From the NCBI GenBank assembly GCA_035942035.1, contig DASZDK010000102.1, positions 1 to 22,842 on the forward strand: a stretch of DNA of 22,842 nt, read 5' to 3'. The notes under the pieces are model-generated. The model had not been told where the DNA came from. It saw nothing but the letters and a program-made list of their open reading frames with translations, and did not search any database. Numbering within the stretch: position 1 is the stretch's first letter; each line of letters starts with the position of its first letter. Source of the stretch: JAHWJR01 sp035942035 (GTDB taxonomy: Bacteria > Actinomycetota > Acidimicrobiia > Acidimicrobiales > CADCSY01). The translations under genes were made by a program, and so were the position numbers. Shown here in pieces: positions 16,999 through 22,842 of this stretch.

Positions 16999-17024
16999 GG
17001 GACGGGGTGGGACAGCGGGGTGGA

Positions 17025-17037
17025 TAGCGTCCAGGCC
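17025..17037 (+). promoter_or_regulatory. Leaderless promoter of the metallopeptidase operon
   Basis: GATAGCGT places TAGCGT at 17025-17030, followed by 7 nt and the GTG at 17038. This sets the start within a frame that is open for over 1 kb upstream. Confidence 0.55.
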
Positions 17038-17379
17038 GTGGTCGAGGTGGCGCCCGAACGGTTCGAAGAGCTGGTGGCCGACGCCCTCGACGAGTTGCCC
17101 GAGGAGCTGGGACGGCTCATGGACAACGTCGTGGTCCAGGTCCGCGATGGTGCGGCGAACGGTCTGCTCGGCCTCTACGAGGGGGTGCCCCTCACCGCCC
17201 GGGAGGCCTACGGCGGCCTGGTCATGCCCGACCGCATCACCGTCTACCGTCGCGCCATCTGCCATCGTTGCGAGACCGAGGCCGACGTCATCGAGGAGGT
17301 GCGCGTCACCGTGGTCCACGAGGTCGCCCACCACTTCGGCATCGACGACGACCGGCTCGACGAGCTGGGCTGGGCCTGA
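17038..17379 (+). CDS. Zincin-like metallopeptidase family protein
   Basis: A 113-residue protein of the small zincin-like group (formerly DUF1025). The zinc motif HEVAHHFGIDDDRL begins at H94: H94 and H98 are ligands, E95 the catalytic base, and D104 a likely third ligand. The N-terminal VAPERFEELVADALDELPEEL and the middle LLGLYEGVPLT and MPDRITVYRRAI segments are typical of the family. The biological substrate of the family is not established. First of three closely spaced genes with the ACT protein and peptide deformylase (gaps of 3 and 9 bp). The GTG start is chosen from the -10 hexamer 7 nt upstream. Confidence 0.85.
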   Translation: MVEVAPERFEELVADALDELPEELGRLMDNVVVQVRDGAANGLLGLYEGVPLTAREAYGGLVMPDRITVYRRAICHRCETEADVIEEVRVTVVHEVAHHFGIDDDRLDELGWA

Positions 17380-17382
17380 AGC

Positions 17383-17922
17383 GTGGCCCGTGTCGCCGTC
17401 ACCGCCTTCGGGGTGGACCGCCCGGGCATCGTCGCCGCCGTGACCGGGGCGCTGGTCGACCACGACGGCAACCTCGAGGACACGGCCATGACCATCCTGG
17501 GGGGCCACTTCGCCATGATGCTCGTCGTGTCGGTCCCCGACGACCACGACGCCGGGGCCCTGGAGCAGGCGCTGGCCGCAGAGGTGGCCGCGCTCGGGCT
17601 CACCGTGGCCGTGCGCCCGCTGGAGGAGGAGGCGGCGACCACGCCCGTTGCCGGCTCGAGCTGGGCAGTGTCGGTCCACGGTGCCGACCGCCCGGGGATC
17701 GTCCATGCCGTCAGCCGCCTGCTGGCCGACCACGGGGCCAACATCGTCGACCTCGCCACCAGGGTGCTGGGCGAGCAGGTCCCGCCGGCCTACGTCATGC
17801 TCCTCGAGGTCACCCTGGCACCGGAGGCCGACGTCGACTCGCTCCAGCAGGACCTGGCCGCCATCGGGTCCCAGCTGGGCGTGGAGGTGCACCTGCGCCG
17901 CGACGACCCCGACATCCTCTGA
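17383..17922 (+). CDS. Double ACT-domain regulatory protein (GcvR-like)
   Basis: A 179-residue protein made of two ACT domains: about 3-80 (VAVTAFGVDRPGIVAAVTGALVDHDGNLEDTAMTILGG) and about 92-172 (WAVSVHGADRPGIVHAVSRLLADHGANIVDLATRVLG). Both keep the DRPGIV loop that binds small molecules, usually amino acids. There is no DNA-binding or enzyme domain, so it is probably an amino-acid sensor acting through a partner, as with GcvR-type proteins. The GTG start is 3 bp after the metallopeptidase stop. Confidence 0.85.
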   Translation: MARVAVTAFGVDRPGIVAAVTGALVDHDGNLEDTAMTILGGHFAMMLVVSVPDDHDAGALEQALAAEVAALGLTVAVRPLEEEAATTPVAGSSWAVSVHGADRPGIVHAVSRLLADHGANIVDLATRVLGEQVPPAYVMLLEVTLAPEADVDSLQQDLAAIGSQLGVEVHLRRDDPDIL

Positions 17923-17931
17923 CCTGACCAG

Positions 17932-18429
17932 GTGATCCGCCCGGTCCTGCTCCTGCCTCATCCCGTGCTGGCCCGTCCGTGCGAGCCGGTGCGGCGCGTC
18001 GACGACGTGGCCCGGGCCCTCGCCGGCGACCTGCTGGACACCATGCGGGCGAGCGGCCACAGCGTGGGCATCGCCGCCCCGCAGATCGGCGTGTCCCTGC
18101 GAGCATTCTGCGTCGACGTCACCGGCCATCCCAAGGCCCGGTCCTGCCATGGAGAGGTCGTGCTGTTCGATCCGGTGGTGGTCGAGTCGTCGGGTTCGGT
18201 GATCGGGCGCGAGGGGTGCATGAGCGTGCCCGACCTGACCGGTGACGTGGGCCGCGCCGCCCAGCTGGTGGTGCGGGGCACGAGCCCGGACGGAGACGAC
18301 CGTGTCCTGGAGCTGGATGCCTTCGAGGCCCGCGCCGTCCAGCACGAGCTCGATCATCTCGACGGGCGGCTGTTCCTCGACCGTGTGGTGGCCCGTGAAC
18401 GGATCTTCCGCCGGCGGGTCTACCGCTGA
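17932..18429 (+). CDS. def: Peptide deformylase
   Basis: A 165-residue metal-dependent deformylase that removes the formyl group from nascent N-termini. Motif 1 is SVGIAAPQIG (44-53), where the usual first Gly of GxGxAAxQ is Ser44. Motif 2 is EGCMSVP with metal ligand C96. Motif 3 is QHELDHLDG with ligands H138 and H142 and catalytic E139. The GTG start follows the ACT gene by 9 bp, with no strong ribosome site, suggesting operon coupling. Start IRPVLLLPHPVLARPCEPV agrees with the family N-terminus. Confidence 0.93.
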   Translation: MIRPVLLLPHPVLARPCEPVRRVDDVARALAGDLLDTMRASGHSVGIAAPQIGVSLRAFCVDVTGHPKARSCHGEVVLFDPVVVESSGSVIGREGCMSVPDLTGDVGRAAQLVVRGTSPDGDDRVLELDAFEARAVQHELDHLDGRLFLDRVVARERIFRRRVYR

Positions 18430-18469
18430 GCGGGCGGTCAAGGGCCCGGAACCCGTCGTCGCCGGCCAC

Positions 18470-18481
18470 TAGCATCTGGCG
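18470..18481 (+). promoter_or_regulatory. Leaderless promoter of the PH/SHOCT gene
   Basis: TAGCAT (18470-18475) is followed by 6 nt and the ATG at 18482, so this gene has its own promoter after def. Confidence 0.55.
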
Positions 18482-19069
18482 ATGGCCTTTTCCAGGAGGC
18501 TGCTGGACGACGGAGAGCAAGTCGCTGTCGCCGTCAGGCCGCACTGGTGGTGCTTCGCCCCCGCCGGCGCCGGCCTCGCCGCGGCCCTGATCCTGGCGGT
18601 GGGCTCGGTCACCTACACCCTGCCCGAGCCCGTGCTGTTGCTGGTCGTCGTGCTCACGCTGGCGGCGCTGGGCCGGTTCGTGGCCCGCTACGCCCATTGG
18701 GCCACCACGCAGTTCGTGGTGACGAGCGAGCGGGTCATCCATCGCCGGGGTGTGGTCGCCCGGCGAGCCACCGAGATCCCCCTGGGTCAGGTGCGGGGGG
18801 TGTCGTGTCGCCGGTCGCTCGCCGGGCGCGTGCTGCGGTGTGGCGAGGTGGTGATCGAAACGGCCGAGGGAGGTGAGCACCGCTTGGAGCGCCTCCCGCG
18901 ACCGGCGGTGTTCCGAGAGGAAGTCCGGGCGGCGGCCGAGGCCCACCGCCGCCGGTGGGGCTGGTCCGACGTCGACCAGCTGGAGCGCCTCGACGACCTG
19001 TGCCGCCGGGGCGTGCTCACCCGAGCGGAGTTCGATCGCAAGAAGGGGCAGTTGCTGGAGCGGATGTAG
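18482..19069 (+). CDS. Membrane protein with bacterial PH-like domain and SHOCT motif
   Basis: A 195-residue protein. Two hydrophobic helices lie at about 27-46 and 50-66, followed by a bacterial PH-like (bPH2/DUF304, YdbS-type) domain: TTQFVVTSERVIHRRGVVARRATEIPLGQVRGV through GEVVIETAEGGEHRLERLPRP. The C-terminal 30 residues (LERLDDLCRRGVLTRAEFDRKKGQLLERM) are a SHOCT motif, a short helical oligomerisation or binding element. It sits on the cytoplasmic face of the membrane; the function is unknown. Its TAG stop is 3 bp from the stop of the convergent DUF6458-like gene, leaving no space for a terminator. Confidence 0.8.
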   Translation: MAFSRRLLDDGEQVAVAVRPHWWCFAPAGAGLAAALILAVGSVTYTLPEPVLLLVVVLTLAALGRFVARYAHWATTQFVVTSERVIHRRGVVARRATEIPLGQVRGVSCRRSLAGRVLRCGEVVIETAEGGEHRLERLPRPAVFREEVRAAAEAHRRRWGWSDVDQLERLDDLCRRGVLTRAEFDRKKGQLLERM

Positions 19070-19072
19070 CCG

Positions 19073-19285
19073 CTAGAAGCGCTCCTCGCGGACCACGGTC
19101 TCGCGGTCGCGGCCATAGGGGGTCAGGCTGCTGAGGAAGAGCAGCGAGACGAGCAGCCCGATGCCGCCGACGATCATGAGGATGATGCCGATGGTGTCGA
19201 GGTTGACCCCCTGGACCGACACCTCGATGGCGAAGGCCAGGATGGCGCCCACGGCAAGAAGAAAAACGCTGACTCCGATACCCAT
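19073..19285 (-). CDS. Small two-helix membrane protein, DUF6458-like
   Basis: A 70-residue protein. It has two membrane helices, about residues 3-21 (IGVSVFLLAVGAILAFAI) and 31-53 (TIGIILMIVGGIGLLVSLLFL), and a charged tail GRDRETVVREERF. This fits the small actinobacterial DUF6458 family, of unknown function. The start is well supported: GGAGGT (plus 19294-19299) lies 8 nt before the ATG, the best Shine-Dalgarno in the window. Confidence 0.8.
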   Translation of the reverse strand: MGIGVSVFLLAVGAILAFAIEVSVQGVNLDTIGIILMIVGGIGLLVSLLFLSSLTPYGRDRETVVREERF

Positions 19286-19293
19286 GTCTTCAG

Positions 19294-19299
19294 ACCTCC
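19294..19299 (-). promoter_or_regulatory. Strong ribosome binding site of the DUF6458-like gene
   Basis: GGAGGT on the minus strand, 8 nt before the ATG at 19285. It contrasts with the mostly leaderless genes around it. Confidence 0.75.
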
Positions 19300-19445
19300 A
19301 CGTCGCTGGTTCTCCGTCCCGCCGCCGCGGAAGGTACCCGTCGCCAGGGTGGTGGGAAACGGATGCCACGGCGCCACAGGACCGAACCGGGCGACGATCG
19401 GACGGCGGTTCGCAGCCCGGCGCCGGGGGGGGCAAGATCGTGCCC

Positions 19446-19760
19446 ATGTCCGTGGTCAAGATCAACGCCATCACCGTCCCGTCCGAGCAGGGCGACGAGC
19501 TCGCCCGGCGCTTCGCCGCCCGGGCCGGGGAGGTCGACCGCCAGGACGGGTTCGAGGGGTTCCAGCTGCTGCGGCCGACCGACGACCGCGAGACCTGGCT
19601 GGTCGTCACCCACTGGCGCGACGACGAGGCCTTCCAGGCATGGGTGGGCTCGGATGCCTTCCGCAACCAGCACCGGGAGCGGCCGGCGGGCGAGGCGCCG
19701 GTGGCCATGACCAGTGAGCTGTGGTCCTACGAGGTCGTGACTGACCGGAGGGGCTCCTGA
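19446..19760 (+). CDS. MhuD-like haem-degrading monooxygenase (ABM domain)
   Basis: A 104-residue single ABM-fold protein. From memory it resembles M. tuberculosis MhuD (Rv3592) along its length: VVKINAITVP at the N-terminus, GFEGFQLLRP, VTHWRDDEAFQAW, and a C-terminal EL-x-SYEVV. The MhuD residues Asn7 and Trp66 are in the same positions. The haem-ligand His75 aligns with Gln75, and the nearest His is at 76. MhuD opens haem and releases iron in the cytoplasm; the same activity here is probable but not certain because of the shifted His. A generic ABM monooxygenase is the alternative. The stop is directly followed by the membrane-protein frame. Confidence 0.75.
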   Translation: MSVVKINAITVPSEQGDELARRFAARAGEVDRQDGFEGFQLLRPTDDRETWLVVTHWRDDEAFQAWVGSDAFRNQHRERPAGEAPVAMTSELWSYEVVTDRRGS

Positions 19761-19762
19761 TC

Positions 19763-20125
19763 CTGCGCGACCTCCACGCCGGCTGGGCGTGGATCGTCAT
19801 CTTCGGCAACGGATTGGCCGGCCTGTGGGCGCTGGGTGCTCACTGGGCGCCCTCACTGCGGGCCCGGGCCCTGTGGTGGTTCACGGCGGCGGCCGAGGTC
19901 AGCATCTTCGTGCAGGTGGGCCTGGGCGTGTGGCTGGTCGCCGGCCAGGACCGGGAGATCGACGACCTGCACATGTTCTACGGCTTCATCGCCATCGTCG
20001 CCGTCGGGATCATCTACTCGTACCGCCAGCAGCTGCAGAGGCGGCGGTACCTGCTCTACGGGTTCGGCGGCCTGTTCCTCATGGGGCTCGGCATCCGGGC
20101 GCTGATCGTCGACGCTGCGGGATGA
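19763..20125 (+). CDS. Four-helix membrane protein of unknown function with non-standard start
   Basis: The frame encodes LRDLHAGWAWIVIFGNGLAGLWALGAHW (helix 1), ALWWFTAAAEVSIFVQVGLGVWLVAG (helix 2), DLHMFYGFIAIVAVGIIYSYR (helix 3) and LLYGFGGLFLMGLGIRALIV (helix 4). An in-frame stop at 19742 closes the frame, and between it and 19814 there is no ATG, GTG or TTG. Starting at the TTG at 19814 would cut helix 1 in half. The likely start is CTG 19763 or CTG 19757; ATC 19760 overlaps the upstream TGA as TGATC. GGAGGGG at 19747-19753 is placed correctly for these. Coupled to the MhuD-like gene, so perhaps related to haem or redox. Conserved His in helices 1 and 3 could be ligands, which is speculation. 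I do not recognise the family. Confidence 0.6.
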   Translation: MRDLHAGWAWIVIFGNGLAGLWALGAHWAPSLRARALWWFTAAAEVSIFVQVGLGVWLVAGQDREIDDLHMFYGFIAIVAVGIIYSYRQQLQRRRYLLYGFGGLFLMGLGIRALIVDAAG

Positions 20126-20138
20126 CCACGGGCGCCTA

Positions 20139-20375
20139 CTAGGGGTGGACCACCGTGCAGGTGTGGGTCCGGGTGATGCCGTCGACGGTCTGCACCCGGC
20201 TCAGCACCAGCCGCCCGAGGTCGTCGATCGTCTCCGCCTCGCCGCGGGCGATGACGTCATAGGCCCCCGTCACCGCCTCGCAGGCCACGACCCCTTCGAT
20301 GGCGCGTACGTCCTCGGCGACCCGCATGACCTTGCCGGCTTCGGTCTGGATCAAGATGTAGGCGCTCACGGCCAC
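20139..20375 (-). CDS. Stand-alone Lrp/AsnC ligand-binding (RAM) domain protein
   Basis: A 78-residue protein consisting only of the RAM domain of Lrp/AsnC regulators: AYILIQTEAGKVMRVAEDVRAIEGVVACEAVTGAYDVIARGEAETIDDLGRLVLSRVQTVDGITRTHTCTVV. The helix-turn-helix half is absent. Such domains oligomerise and bind amino acids or other effectors; it may associate with a full Lrp protein. The GTG at 20375 is chosen because TACCAT lies 7 nt before it on the minus strand. An ATG at 20384 would add three residues but overlaps that hexamer. Convergent with the membrane-protein gene and divergent from moxR. Confidence 0.8.
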   Translation of the reverse strand: MAVSAYILIQTEAGKVMRVAEDVRAIEGVVACEAVTGAYDVIARGEAETIDDLGRLVLSRVQTVDGITRTHTCTVVHP

Positions 20376-20388
20376 GGGCCCCATGGTA
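20376..20388 (-). promoter_or_regulatory. Leaderless promoter of the RAM-domain gene
   Basis: On the minus strand TACCAT (plus 20383-20388) is followed by 7 nt and GTG. It overlaps the alternative ATG start. Confidence 0.5.
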
Positions 20389-20425
20389 GGGCCGGACGCA
20401 CCTTCGGTCCTATGTGACGGACCGG

Positions 20426-20438
20426 TAGCGTGACCCGG
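20426..20438 (+). promoter_or_regulatory. Leaderless promoter of the moxR operon
   Basis: GGTAGCGT places TAGCGT at 20426-20431, followed by 7 nt and ATG 20439. An in-frame GTG at 20430 lies inside the hexamer and is unlikely to be the start. Confidence 0.6.
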
Positions 20439-21467
20439 ATGAGCGACGCGGTGTCCTCCGTTCGGTCCGCGCCCGCCAGCGAGGAGGCCGCCCTCCTGGA
20501 GCGGGTGCTGTTCGAGGCCAAGAAGGTCATCGTGGGCCAGGACCGGTTGCTCGAGCGGCTGATGGTGGGCCTGATCGCCCGAGGGCACTGCCTGATCGAA
20601 GGCGTGCCCGGGCTGGCCAAGACCCTCACCGTGGAGACGATGGCCACCACCATCGGCGGGACCTTCGTTCGTCTCCAGTTCACCCCCGACCTGATCCCTT
20701 CCGACATCGTGGGCACCCGCATCTACCGGGCCGGTTCCGAGCGCTTCGACGTGGAGTTGGGGCCCGTGTTCGCCAACTTCGTGCTGGCCGACGAGATCAA
20801 CCGGGCTCCGGCCAAGGTGCAGTCGGCCCTGCTCGAGGTCATGGCCGAGCGGCACGTGAGCATCGGCGGCGTCACGCATGCGGTGCCGCTGCCGTTCCTC
20901 GTCCTGGCCACCCAGAACCCCATCGAGAGCGAGGGCGTGTACCCGCTGCCCGAGGCGCAGCGCGACCGGTTCCTGATGAAGCTGCTGGTGGGCTACCCCA
21001 ACCATGGTGAGGAGATGGAGGTGGTCAGGCGCATGGGGGTGCACCCGCCCTCGGCCACCCAGGTCGTCACCGTCGGCGACCTGGTCCGACTCCAGGAGGC
21101 AGCCGACGCCGTGTTCGTCGACGCCGGCGTGGCCGACTACGCCGTCCGCCTGGTGCTCGCCACCCGGTCGCCCGCCGAGCACGGGTTGGCCGAGCTCGCG
21201 CCCTACATCGCCTACGGCGCCAGCCCCCGGGGCAGCCTCGGCCTGGTCGCTGCCGGCCGGGCGCTCGCCCTGCTGCGCGGTCGCGACTACCTCGTGCCCC
21301 AGGACGTGTTCGACGTGGCCTTCGACGTGCTGCGCCACCGGCTGGTGCTGTCCTACGAGGCCCTGGCCGAGGGAGTGGGCGCCGACGCCGTGCTGGCTCG
21401 GCTCCTGTCGGTGGTGACCGCCCCCGCCATCGAGTCCCGACGGTCGGACGCCGGCAACTCCTCGTGA
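20439..21467 (+). CDS. moxR: MoxR-family AAA+ ATPase
   Basis: A 342-residue AAA+ chaperone-like ATPase. Walker A is GVPGLAKT at 55-62, Walker B FVLADEINRAPAK at 114-126, sensor 1 LVLATQNPIESEGVYPLPEAQRDRF, and the C-terminal lid includes YGASPRGSLGLVAAGRALALLRGRDYLVPQDV. MoxR ATPases act with DUF58 and VWA partners on envelope or metal-cofactor maturation. The three genes here overlap by 4 bp each (GTGA), so they form one translationally coupled operon. The order matches M. tuberculosis moxR1-Rv1480-Rv1481. Confidence 0.94.
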   Translation: MSDAVSSVRSAPASEEAALLERVLFEAKKVIVGQDRLLERLMVGLIARGHCLIEGVPGLAKTLTVETMATTIGGTFVRLQFTPDLIPSDIVGTRIYRAGSERFDVELGPVFANFVLADEINRAPAKVQSALLEVMAERHVSIGGVTHAVPLPFLVLATQNPIESEGVYPLPEAQRDRFLMKLLVGYPNHGEEMEVVRRMGVHPPSATQVVTVGDLVRLQEAADAVFVDAGVADYAVRLVLATRSPAEHGLAELAPYIAYGASPRGSLGLVAAGRALALLRGRDYLVPQDVFDVAFDVLRHRLVLSYEALAEGVGADAVLARLLSVVTAPAIESRRSDAGNSS

Positions 21468-22402
21468 CCGAGACGTGGCGGCCGGCGACGGAGGAGCTGC
21501 TGCGCCGGCTGGAGCTGACCGTGACCCGGCGCCTCGACGGGCTCCTCCAGGGCGACTACCAGGGGCTGCTCCCGGGGCCGGGAACCGAGCCGGGCGATGC
21601 CCGGGCCTACCAGCCGGGCGACGACGTTCGTCTGATGGACTGGAACGTCACCGCTCGTACCGGCCACGCCCACGTGCGCATGCCGGTGGCCGACCGGGAG
21701 CTGGAGGTGTGGGTGGTCGCCGACCTGTCCGCCAGCCTGGACTTCGGTACCGCCGCCCGGGAGAAGCGGGACGTGGCGGTGGCGGCGGTGGCGGCGGTGG
21801 GGCACCTCACGGCGAGGGTGGGCAACCGCATCGGCGCCGTGCTGGTCCAGGCCGGCGCCACCTCGCCGATCCCCGCCCGACCGGGCCGCGACCACCTGCT
21901 GTCCCTGCTGCACCGGGTGGCCGTGGCCCCCCGGGGTGACGGGGGAGGACCGACGGACCTAGGCGCCGCCCTGGTGACGGCGGACCGGCTCGCCCGCCGG
22001 CGGGGCATGGTCGTCGTGGTCAGCGACTTCCTCGGCACGCCGGGATGGGACCGTCCCCTGCGGGCCCTCGCCGCCCGCCACCAGGTACTCGCCGTGGAGG
22101 TGGTCGATCCTCGCGAGCTGGAGCTGCCCGACGTCGGGCTGCTCACGCTGGTCGACCCCGAGACCGGTCGACGGCTGGAGGTGCAGACGAGTGACCGACG
22201 CCTGCGGGAGCGCTACGCCGAAGCCGCCGCCGGCCAGCGCCAGGCCACCCGGGCCACGCTCCTCGCCGCCGGGGCCGACCACCTCGTGCTGCGCACCGAT
22301 CGCGACTGGCTGTTCGACCTCATCGCCCACGTCGACCGCCGGCGCCGACTGCGCGCCCGCCCCCCGGCACCGCCGGCCTCGCCCCTCCCCGCCGCCAGGT
22401 GA
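21464..22402 (+). CDS. DUF58 domain protein, partner of MoxR
   Basis: A 312-residue protein. The DUF58 signature ARAYQPGDDVRLMDWNVTARTGHAHVR is at 47-73, and a von Willebrand-like segment VVADLSASLDFG (84-95) with a DxSxS pattern (D87, S89, S91) follows. A second vWA part is MVVVVSDFLG. No membrane helix or signal peptide is seen. It probably transmits MoxR activity to the envelope protein encoded next. The GTG start overlaps the moxR stop. Confidence 0.92.
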   Translation: MTETWRPATEELLRRLELTVTRRLDGLLQGDYQGLLPGPGTEPGDARAYQPGDDVRLMDWNVTARTGHAHVRMPVADRELEVWVVADLSASLDFGTAAREKRDVAVAAVAAVGHLTARVGNRIGAVLVQAGATSPIPARPGRDHLLSLLHRVAVAPRGDGGGPTDLGAALVTADRLARRRGMVVVVSDFLGTPGWDRPLRALAARHQVLAVEVVDPRELELPDVGLLTLVDPETGRRLEVQTSDRRLRERYAEAAAGQRQATRATLLAAGADHLVLRTDRDWLFDLIAHVDRRRRLRARPPAPPASPLPAAR

Positions 22403-22842
22403 GCTTCCTCGCCGGCCACCGGCTGTTGCTGCTGGCGGTGGTGGCCGCCCTCGGGGCGGCCTACGTGATCCTCCAGGTGCAAGGCCGGCGTCGGTATGCC
22501 GTGCGCTTCACCAACCTGGCCCTGCTCGAGTCGGTGGCGCCCGAGCGGCCCGGTTGGCGCCGGCACGTGCCCGCCGCCCTGCTGCTGGCCGCCCTGGCCG
22601 GCATGGTCGTGTCGCTGGCCCGCCCCGTCCGAGACGAGCTGGTGCCAAGGGAGCGGGCGACGGTGGTCATGGCCATCGACGTCTCCATCTCGATGCAGGC
22701 GACCGACGTGGCCCCGTCGAGGTTCGTCGCCGCCAAGGAAGCGGCGGTGTCCTTCGCCGAGCGCCTTCCCCAGCCCATCAACCTCGGGCTCGTCGCCTTC
22801 GCTGGCACCGCCCGGGTGCTGGTGCCGCCCACCACCGACCGC
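22399..22842 (+). CDS. VWA-domain membrane protein, Rv1481-like, cut by window edge
   Basis: 148 residues are visible. Helix 1 is about 8-27 (RLLLLAVVAALGAAYVILQV), helix 2 about 57-74. Between them RFTNLALLESVAPERPGWRRHVPAALL closely resembles the same region of mycobacterial Rv1481 (UPF0353). The VWA domain begins near 87 with the MIDAS motif DVSISMQATDVAPSRF (D94, S96, S98), then INLGLVAFAGTARVLVPPTTDR. The VWA domain would be outside or at the membrane, with a further C-terminal helix expected beyond the window. GTG overlaps the DUF58 stop by 4 bp. Confidence 0.9.
   Translation, partial: MSFLAGHRLLLLAVVAALGAAYVILQVQGRRRYAVRFTNLALLESVAPERPGWRRHVPAALLLAALAGMVVSLARPVRDELVPRERATVVMAIDVSISMQATDVAPSRFVAAKEAAVSFAERLPQPINLGLVAFAGTARVLVPPTTDR

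Noticed and set aside
15865..17037. Long upstream extension of the metallopeptidase frame into the helicase gene
   Set aside because: The extension is antisense to helicase motifs and has no conserved content; the GTG at 17038 has its own -10 hexamer.
16996..18441. A 481-codon minus-strand frame opposite the metallopeptidase, ACT and def genes
   Set aside because: Antisense shadow; all three plus-strand products have recognisable active-site or ligand motifs.
20376..21338. Upstream extension of the RAM-domain frame opposite moxR
   Set aside because: The extension is antisense to MoxR Walker motifs. The RAM domain is complete from the GTG at 20375.

Overview
The window is very GC-rich, densely packed, and starts many genes with GTG. 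The gene content points to the phylum Actinomycetota. It has a fused E2o-E1o 2-oxoglutarate enzyme (kgd), a UvrD2-like helicase with an HRDC domain, an MhuD-like haem monooxygenase, and a moxR / DUF58 / VWA membrane-protein operon of the kind seen in mycobacteria. Assignment to the class Acidimicrobiia is an inference from overall flavour, not shown. No tRNA, rRNA, insertion sequence, phage gene or CRISPR array was seen; most of the window is chromosomal core.

Layout: (1) 1-2961, minus strand: a cut-off membrane-anchored gene (VanW-like), a UbiB/AarF-family kinase-like protein, and a CysQ-type bisphosphate phosphatase. (2) 3134-5941, plus strand: cysD-cysN-cysC, the sulfate-activation operon, divergent from cysQ, so sulfate activation and PAP removal share one control region. 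(3) 5950-6546: a small PARP-finger-like zinc protein on the minus strand, a strong plus-strand terminator, and three tandem copies of an ~83-bp palindromic repeat running up to the end of ettA. (4) 6545-11877: ettA (minus) and kgd (plus), divergent with 71 bp between them. (5) 11992-14399: an NYN-type RNase fused to an S1-like domain and a long Lys/Ala/Pro repeat tail, then exonuclease III. (6) 14517-16986, minus: a sigma region-4-only protein and a UvrD2-like helicase. (7) 17038-19069, plus: zincin-like metallopeptidase, double-ACT protein, peptide deformylase, and a PH+SHOCT membrane protein. (8) 19073-20384: a DUF6458-like protein, an MhuD-like monooxygenase, a four-helix membrane protein with no normal start codon, and a stand-alone Lrp/AsnC ligand-binding domain. 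(9) 20439-22842, plus: moxR, DUF58 and a VWA membrane protein that runs off the right edge.

The most striking window-wide signal is regulatory. Nine genes have a TANNNT -10 hexamer 6-9 nt before the start codon with no room for a ribosome binding site, which is the layout of leaderless transcription. Three divergent pairs (ettA/kgd, uvrD2-like/metallopeptidase, RAM protein/moxR) pack two such promoters into 51-71 bp. The most unusual coding features are the RNase fusion, the 80-residue zinc-finger protein, the UbiB homologue with an altered KxGQ motif, and the missing start codon beside the MhuD-like gene.
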